Assembly: GCF_900099735.1 (NCBI RefSeq)
Contig: NZ_FNDT01000002.1
Coordinates: 296,337-360,336 of the forward strand
Direction: 5' to 3'
Length of the DNA: 64,000 nucleotides
Source: Arthrobacter subterraneus
Lineage (GTDB): Bacteria > Actinomycetota > Actinomycetes > Actinomycetales > Micrococcaceae
The notes under the pieces are model-generated. The model was not told where the DNA came from, did no database searches, and worked only from the letters and a program-made list of their open reading frames with translations. This document shows positions 60,018 to 64,000 of this stretch, in pieces (within the stretch, counting starts at the first letter, position 1; each line of letters opens with the position of its first letter). Position numbers and translations under genes: made by a program.

Positions 60018-63000
60018 TCAGAGGATGGCGGTCATTCCGTTCCACCGTGTTCCCACCAGGACCTTGGCAAGCCAGCCGCCGGAACCGTTGCCCGGATACA
60101 GCCACAGCCGTCCCGCCCCATCCCGCGCCAGGACATCAACGTTGCCGTCGCCGTCGAAATCACCGGGACCAACAATGCTGGACATACCGCTCCAGCCCGA
60201 GCCCACCTGCTTCTTGGCAAGCCAGCCGCCGGAACCGTTGCCCGGATACAGCCACAGCCGTCCCGCCCCATCCCGCGCCAGGACATCAACGTTGCCGTCG
60301 CCGTCGAAATCACCGGGACCAACAATGCTGGACATACCGCTCCAGCCCGAGCCCACCTGCTTCTTGGCAAGCCAGCCGCCGGAACCGTTGCCCGGATACA
60401 GCCACAGCCGTCCCGCCCCATCCCGCGCCAGGACATCAACGTTGCCGTCGCCGTCGAAATCACCGGGACCAACAATGCTGGACATACCGCTCCAGCCCGA
60501 GCCCACCTGCTTCTTGGCAAGCCAGCCGCCGGAACCGTTGCCCGGATACAGCCACAGCCGTCCCGCCCCATCCCGCGCCAGGACATCAACGTTGCCGTCG
60601 CCGTCAAAGTCACCGGGACCAACAATGCTGGACATGCCGCTCCAGCCCGAGCCCACCTTGACCTTGGTCATCCAGCTGCCGTCGCCGTTGCCGCGGTAGA
60701 GCCAGAGCGCGCCGCTCGTGTCCCGACCGAGAACGTCGGCATTTCCGTCACCGTTGAAGTCGCCCGGAGCGACAATGCTGGTGATTGTATTCCAGCCTGT
60801 ACCGACCTGTTCCCGCGGCTGCCAGCCGCCGGTACCGTTCGAGGCGTACAGCCACAGACGGCCGGAGGTGTCCCGTGCAAGCACATCCGCGTTCCCGTCA
60901 CCGGAGAAGTCATGGCCTCCGGTGCCTACTGGAGGTGGAGTCGGGGTGTTGATGGTGAACACCCACTGTCCGAGGGCGCTGACGTTACCGGCGGCATCGA
61001 TCGCGACTGCCCGCAGGGTGGTGGTCTGCGTGATGGCGATGGGAGCGGTGTAGAGCGTGCTCGTCGCCGTCGGTTCGGTGCCGTCAGTAGTGAACCGGAT
61101 TGCCGCACCCTCCGTAGCGGTGAGGGTCGCCGTCGTCGCACCGGTGAACGTGCCGCCCGGGGTTGTCGTTGCCAGTTCCGGAGCCGTCAGGTCCACTGTG
61201 TAGACCTCGGTCACGATTTCCGAGGGCACGCCCTCGTTCACGGCGAGGAACTTCAGAGTGGTGGTTCCTTCACCGATGGTGATCGGTTCGGTGTACTGCA
61301 CTCCGTCGGGTTCCGGGTCGGTGCCGTCAACGGTGAAGAAGATCGGCGAACCTGCCGGTTCTGCGGTCAGTGACACCGTCTGGACGGTGTTGAACGTTCC
61401 GCCGGCGGTCGCTGCTGCGACTGTCGGAGCGGCCGGCGGAACAGCACCCACGGTGCGCCCCTGGACCACAAAGTCGGCTGTGCTTCCCAGCAGCCGGTTG
61501 ACCGTCTCACCGAGGGTGGTCCGGACGTGGCGGATCTCGAAGACGTTGGTGTTGTAGGGGCTGCCGGTAACAGCGTGAGGAGTGCTGCCGTCGCCGAGGT
61601 AGCCGGCAGGGGCTGCCGGGGCGACAGCCGGATCCCACCGCAGGAACGGGCCGATCTTCGACTCGAGCAGCGGCGTGAAGTCACCGTTGCCGTTCATGCT
61701 GCCGAGGTCTTCCGTGTACCGGAGGCTGCCGGTGTCATCAGCTTCCACGAGGAACTTCCCGTAGGGGTGGGTGATCTCGTAGACGGAGCCGAATTCGAAG
61801 ACCTCGTCGCCGCGGACGCGGATGCGGCCAAAGGCGATCTCGTCTCCGGCAGCGGCCCCCTCGCCCGTGAATGCGGCCTCCAGCGCAAGCGTCAGACGCA
61901 CCTCTTCACCATCGATTGGAAGGAAGGCTTCAGAAGCCCACCAGAAAGATTCTCCGGGGAAGTTCCGCGGGAACTCCATGGGATCCAGAGGGAAGGGTAG
62001 TTCCTCGATTACGGGGCACAGCGGGTCGTCCAGGCACAGGTCAAGCTGCACCGGCTCCTGGCCTGCCCACCCGTTGTCCTCGACCCAGCTGGGGTACCCA
62101 TGGCCGCCGGGCACTATGGGACCGAGCGCCTTCAGGTTGTGGATGACGTACCGGAAGTTCCGGATCTCGCCGGCGGTGCCGGCTCCGTCGACCGAGACTG
62201 CGCGGACGGTCGTCGTGTGTCCCACGGTGATGGGGGTACCGGTGTACTCGAGTGTCGCTCCAGTGGCACCGTCCAAGGTGTATGTCGGGTCCGAGCCGTC
62301 CAGGGTGTAGTAGACGCGCGCTGAGCCTGTCTGTGCCGTTCCAGTCAGAGTGACCTGTTGCGGGCCGGCGTAGGAAGCGGCAGTCCCGTCAGGGAACGCG
62401 GCGATCCAGGGGCTGGTTGCGTCGAGTGTGTAGGTCTCGCTCTGGATTGCCGTCCGCTGCGCCGGGTCGGTCAGGCTGACTGCCAGGTACTTGAGAACGG
62501 TTGTACCGGGAGTAGCCAGGCTCACGGGAGCAACGTCGTTGTCCCCTTCCGAGGGCACCCAGAGCTGTCCGTGGGAGACCGAACCGTCCGCAGCCACAAC
62601 TGGCTCGGAACCATCGGTGGTGTAGACGACCTTCGCTTCGTCAGGGAAGGAGGTCTGAATATTGACGGTCAGGGCCTGGTTGTAGGTGCCGCCCGGCTTG
62701 TCCACGCCGGCGCGCACGGTGGCAACCTTGCCCTGTACGGCAAATTGATCGGTCTGCGCCAGCGGTACACCGGGTCCTTCAATGCTGAAGAAGTTGGTGT
62801 CGAAGGGGCTGCCGGTCACCGCATGCTCCACGTTCGGATCACCGATCGACCCGGCAGGTGCAGCGGGAAGTGACGAGTCCCATCGAAGGAACGGCCCGAT
62901 CTTTCCGCTCAGCGGCTCTGTCCAGTCACACGGCTGCTGCAGACAGCCAAGATCCTCGGTGAAGCGCACCCGGCCGCGATCATCCGCGGTGACGATGAAG

Positions 63001-63545
63001 ACGCCGTAGGGGGTCGTAGCGGTGTAGCTTGCGTCCGGTTGAGCGCCGTCGAACCGGATGCGCATGCGGGCGAAGGCGTTCTGTTGCCCCTGGGCGACAT
63101 CCCCGGCACCGCCGAACGCTGCTTCAGTGGCCATGATGAGACGGGCCTCTTCACCGTTCGCCAATGGCAGCGATGCTTCAGCAGACCACCAGAACGACTC
63201 ATCGGGGAAGTTGCCTGGAATTGCAGGCGGTTCAGCCGGATCGTAGCCGGCGCCAACCACAGGGCAGACTTCAACGGCGTCGAGGCAAAGCTCCAACCGC
63301 AGGCCGGTATTGTCGCCGTACCAGTATGGATAGCCGGTTTCGGGGTTGACCGGGCCGACGCTCCCCTGTGGGCCGGTTGCGACAGCCGCTGGAAGGATCG
63401 CCGCCGGCTGGGACAGCGCCCCGGCGGGCGGCGGACCAAATGTGGACAAGAGCACAACCGCCGAAGCAGCGATACCGGTCCCCCTCCATATCCTGCGTGT
63501 GCGCGGGGTCGCCCCCGGCGCGGTATGTGTACCGTCCGATTTCAT
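60018..63545 (-). CDS. Large secreted protein with duplicated unknown module, chitobiase-C-like domains and C-terminal VCBS/FG-GAP repeats
   Basis: 1175 residues from ATG 63545 (GGGAG 6 nt upstream). A Sec signal covers about 1-45 (RRIWRG, then AASAVVLLSTFG and AGALS). An unknown module of about 210 residues occurs twice, at about 64-274 and 475-696, sharing NFP[DG]ESFWW, GKIGPFLRWD and AVTGSP. Chitobiase/FN3-associated-like domains (YYTLDGSDP, FFTVDGTDP, FTTDGTEP) follow each copy. Six roughly 50-residue repeats end the protein (878-1175), each with a DxDGDGNxDVLARD calcium-loop-like motif. There is no sortase motif or C-terminal anchor. It is probably an extracellular calcium-binding adhesin or enzyme; catalytic function is not visible. 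Confidence 0.85.
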   Translation of the reverse strand: MKSDGTHTAPGATPRTRRIWRGTGIAASAVVLLSTFGPPPAGALSQPAAILPAAVATGPQGSVGPVNPETGYPYWYGDNTGLRLELCLDAVEVCPVVGAGYDPAEPPAIPGNFPDESFWWSAEASLPLANGEEARLIMATEAAFGGAGDVAQGQQNAFARMRIRFDGAQPDASYTATTPYGVFIVTADDRGRVRFTEDLGCLQQPCDWTEPLSGKIGPFLRWDSSLPAAPAGSIGDPNVEHAVTGSPFDTNFFSIEGPGVPLAQTDQFAVQGKVATVRAGVDKPGGTYNQALTVNIQTSFPDEAKVVYTTDGSEPVVAADGSVSHGQLWVPSEGDNDVAPVSLATPGTTVLKYLAVSLTDPAQRTAIQSETYTLDATSPWIAAFPDGTAASYAGPQQVTLTGTAQTGSARVYYTLDGSDPTYTLDGATGATLEYTGTPITVGHTTTVRAVSVDGAGTAGEIRNFRYVIHNLKALGPIVPGGHGYPSWVEDNGWAGQEPVQLDLCLDDPLCPVIEELPFPLDPMEFPRNFPGESFWWASEAFLPIDGEEVRLTLALEAAFTGEGAAAGDEIAFGRIRVRGDEVFEFGSVYEITHPYGKFLVEADDTGSLRYTEDLGSMNGNGDFTPLLESKIGPFLRWDPAVAPAAPAGYLGDGSTPHAVTGSPYNTNVFEIRHVRTTLGETVNRLLGSTADFVVQGRTVGAVPPAAPTVAAATAGGTFNTVQTVSLTAEPAGSPIFFTVDGTDPEPDGVQYTEPITIGEGTTTLKFLAVNEGVPSEIVTEVYTVDLTAPELATTTPGGTFTGATTATLTATEGAAIRFTTDGTEPTATSTLYTAPIAITQTTTLRAVAIDAAGNVSALGQWVFTINTPTPPPVGTGGHDFSGDGNADVLARDTSGRLWLYASNGTGGWQPREQVGTGWNTITSIVAPGDFNGDGNADVLGRDTSGALWLYRGNGDGSWMTKVKVGSGWSGMSSIVGPGDFDGDGNVDVLARDGAGRLWLYPGNGSGGWLAKKQVGSGWSGMSSIVGPGDFDGDGNVDVLARDGAGRLWLYPGNGSGGWLAKKQVGSGWSGMSSIVGPGDFDGDGNVDVLARDGAGRLWLYPGNGSGGWLAKKQVGSGWSGMSSIVGPGDFDGDGNVDVLARDGAGRLWLYPGNGSGGWLAKVLVGTRWNGMTAIL
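60064..60663 (-). repeat. Four tandem 150-bp near-identical units
   Basis: Four direct repeats of exactly 150 bp (about 60064-60213, 60214-60363, 60364-60513, 60514-60663) encode the last four VCBS-like repeats. Units two and three look identical base for base; the 60514 unit has a few substitutions (e.g. GTCAAAGTC for GTCGAAATC, GACATG for GACATA). A multiple-of-three period keeps frame, so copy number can change by recombination or slippage. Confidence 0.95.
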
Positions 63546-63710
63546 GATCGTCTCCCTGATGGTTCCGAGTCTCCCGATCGGCGAGACCGCCGCCGGTGGG
63601 GCACGGCGCACCATGCCCTGGGATCACTCTGCCGAGGAGAGCCTGCAATTACCTTGGATGCCGTAGGCCACCAATTGCCGAGGTGCATTCACTGAACATC
63701 CGCGCACGGC

Positions 63711-63746
63711 AAAGCCTCCCGAACCCAATGCGGTTCGGGAGGCTTT
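63711..63746 (-). terminator. Intrinsic terminator after the partial VCBS gene
   Basis: A 15-bp perfect inverted repeat (AAAGCCTCCCGAACC and its complement) with a 6-nt loop, followed by T-rich ends on both strands, lies 30 bp past the stop at 63776. It separates the two repeat-protein genes. The remaining 63546-63710 shows no clear structure beyond the promoter/leader of the downstream gene. Confidence 0.8.
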
Positions 63747-63775
63747 TTCCGATGCGAAAGCGGTCCGGGGGCCGG

Positions 63776-64000
63776 TTAGAGGATGCCGGTCATACCGTTC
63801 CAGCTGGAGCCGACCAGGGCCTTCGTCAGCCAACCGGCTGAACCGTTGCCTGGGTACAGCCACAACCTGCCGCCGGAGTCACGCGCCAATACATCCACGT
63901 TCCCGTCACCGTTGAAGTCACCCGGACCCAGGATCGCCGTCATGGACTGCCAGCCCGACCCCACCTGCTTCTTCGCCAGCCAACCGGCCGCACCATTCCC
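63776..64000 (-). CDS. VCBS/FG-GAP repeat protein, 3' end only
   Basis: The last 74 codons of a gene that enters from the right edge. It contains one full repeat (DFNGDGNVDVLARDSGGRLW) between two partial ones and ends NGMTGIL, close to the end of the downstream gene (NGMTAIL). It is read from the edge as GNGAAGWLAKKQVGSGW. It is a paralogue of 60018-63545 in tandem, on the same strand. What precedes the repeats lies outside the window. Confidence 0.9.
   Translation of the reverse strand, partial: GNGAAGWLAKKQVGSGWQSMTAILGPGDFNGDGNVDVLARDSGGRLWLYPGNGSAGWLTKALVGSSWNGMTGIL

Noticed and set aside
60064..60663. Possible CRISPR-like array
   Set aside because: Units are 150 bp and contiguous, with no unique spacers, and they encode protein repeats in frame. 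No cas genes are nearby.
60015..61373. Long plus-strand ORFs (up to about 450 codons) made of repeating peptides opposite the secreted repeat gene
   Set aside because: The 150-bp period is a multiple of three, so every frame stays open through the repeats. These frames lack a signal peptide, sensible composition or a clear ribosome site, and the minus-strand frame has recognisable domains.
63546..63710. c-di-AMP or other riboswitch in front of the secreted repeat protein
   Set aside because: I looked for conserved ydaO-type blocks and found none; the region is GC-rich with only short pairings.

Overview
The window is high-GC DNA carrying the core genome of an actinobacterium, most likely Micrococcales and close to Arthrobacter (Micrococcaceae). 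The evidence is the gene order alaS-ruvX-mltG-aroE-aroC-aroK-aroB-efp-nusB, a pyrR-pyrB-pyrC-X-carA-carB operon, actinobacteria-only families (acVLRF1, DUF3000, DUF4233, DUF6167, mycothiol-linked reductase), a eukaryote-like type 2 IleRS, a zinc-free S4 protein, paired clpP genes and frequent GTG starts. The genus assignment is inference. I see no prophage, insertion sequence, CRISPR array, rRNA or recognisable defence island.

Layout. 1-6123 (minus): pyrimidine operon, with carB running off the left edge. 6222-7490 (plus): PrsW-like membrane protease. 7524-17593 (minus): nusB, efp, shikimate genes, mltG, ruvX, alaS and two small envelope proteins, then rpsD and rarA up to 20018. 20076-25594: acVLRF1 (plus), then rpe, rsmB, fmt, def and an orphan PD-(D/E)XK nuclease (minus). 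25798-26199 (plus): tRNA cluster Gly-Cys-Val-Gly. 26276-27633 (minus): gdx-like SMR exporter coupled to zapE. 27826-41470: mixed-strand metabolic block with sulfurtransferase/SufE, alpha/beta hydrolase, msrB, a DUF6421-SDR pair, threonine aldolase, DUF3000, RNase D, fadA-fadB and an aldo/keto reductase. 41527-47157 (minus): ndk, DUF4233, folC, ileS, the last with a T-box leader. 47481-50939: SDR and valS. 51011-57967 (mostly minus): mycothiol-type thioredoxin-fold protein, clpX, clpP2, clpP1, tig, tRNA-Pro, tRNA-Gly, nei, rpiB. 58130-59725 (plus): Tat-exported multicopper oxidase. 59726-64000 (minus): a 1175-residue secreted protein ending in six VCBS/FG-GAP-like repeats, four encoded by nearly identical 150-bp units, followed by the 3' end of a second gene of the same type.

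How the genes fit together. Most genes serve translation (aminoacyl-tRNA synthetases, tRNAs, EF-P, S4, Fmt/Def, RsmB, acVLRF1, trigger factor) and protein turnover (ClpXP), with pyrimidine, aromatic and folate supply. Many are joined by 1-11 bp overlaps, which implies translational coupling. Several single genes share a TANNNT box 6-7 nt before the start codon with no Shine-Dalgarno, the expected signature of leaderless transcripts.

The least explained parts are the secreted repeat protein with its duplicated unknown module, the DUF6421 protein with a degenerate zincin-like pattern, the hairpin-T5 abutting the second tRNA-Gly, and the orphan nuclease beside def. I found no convincing new multi-gene system; the findings below are candidates, graded accordingly.
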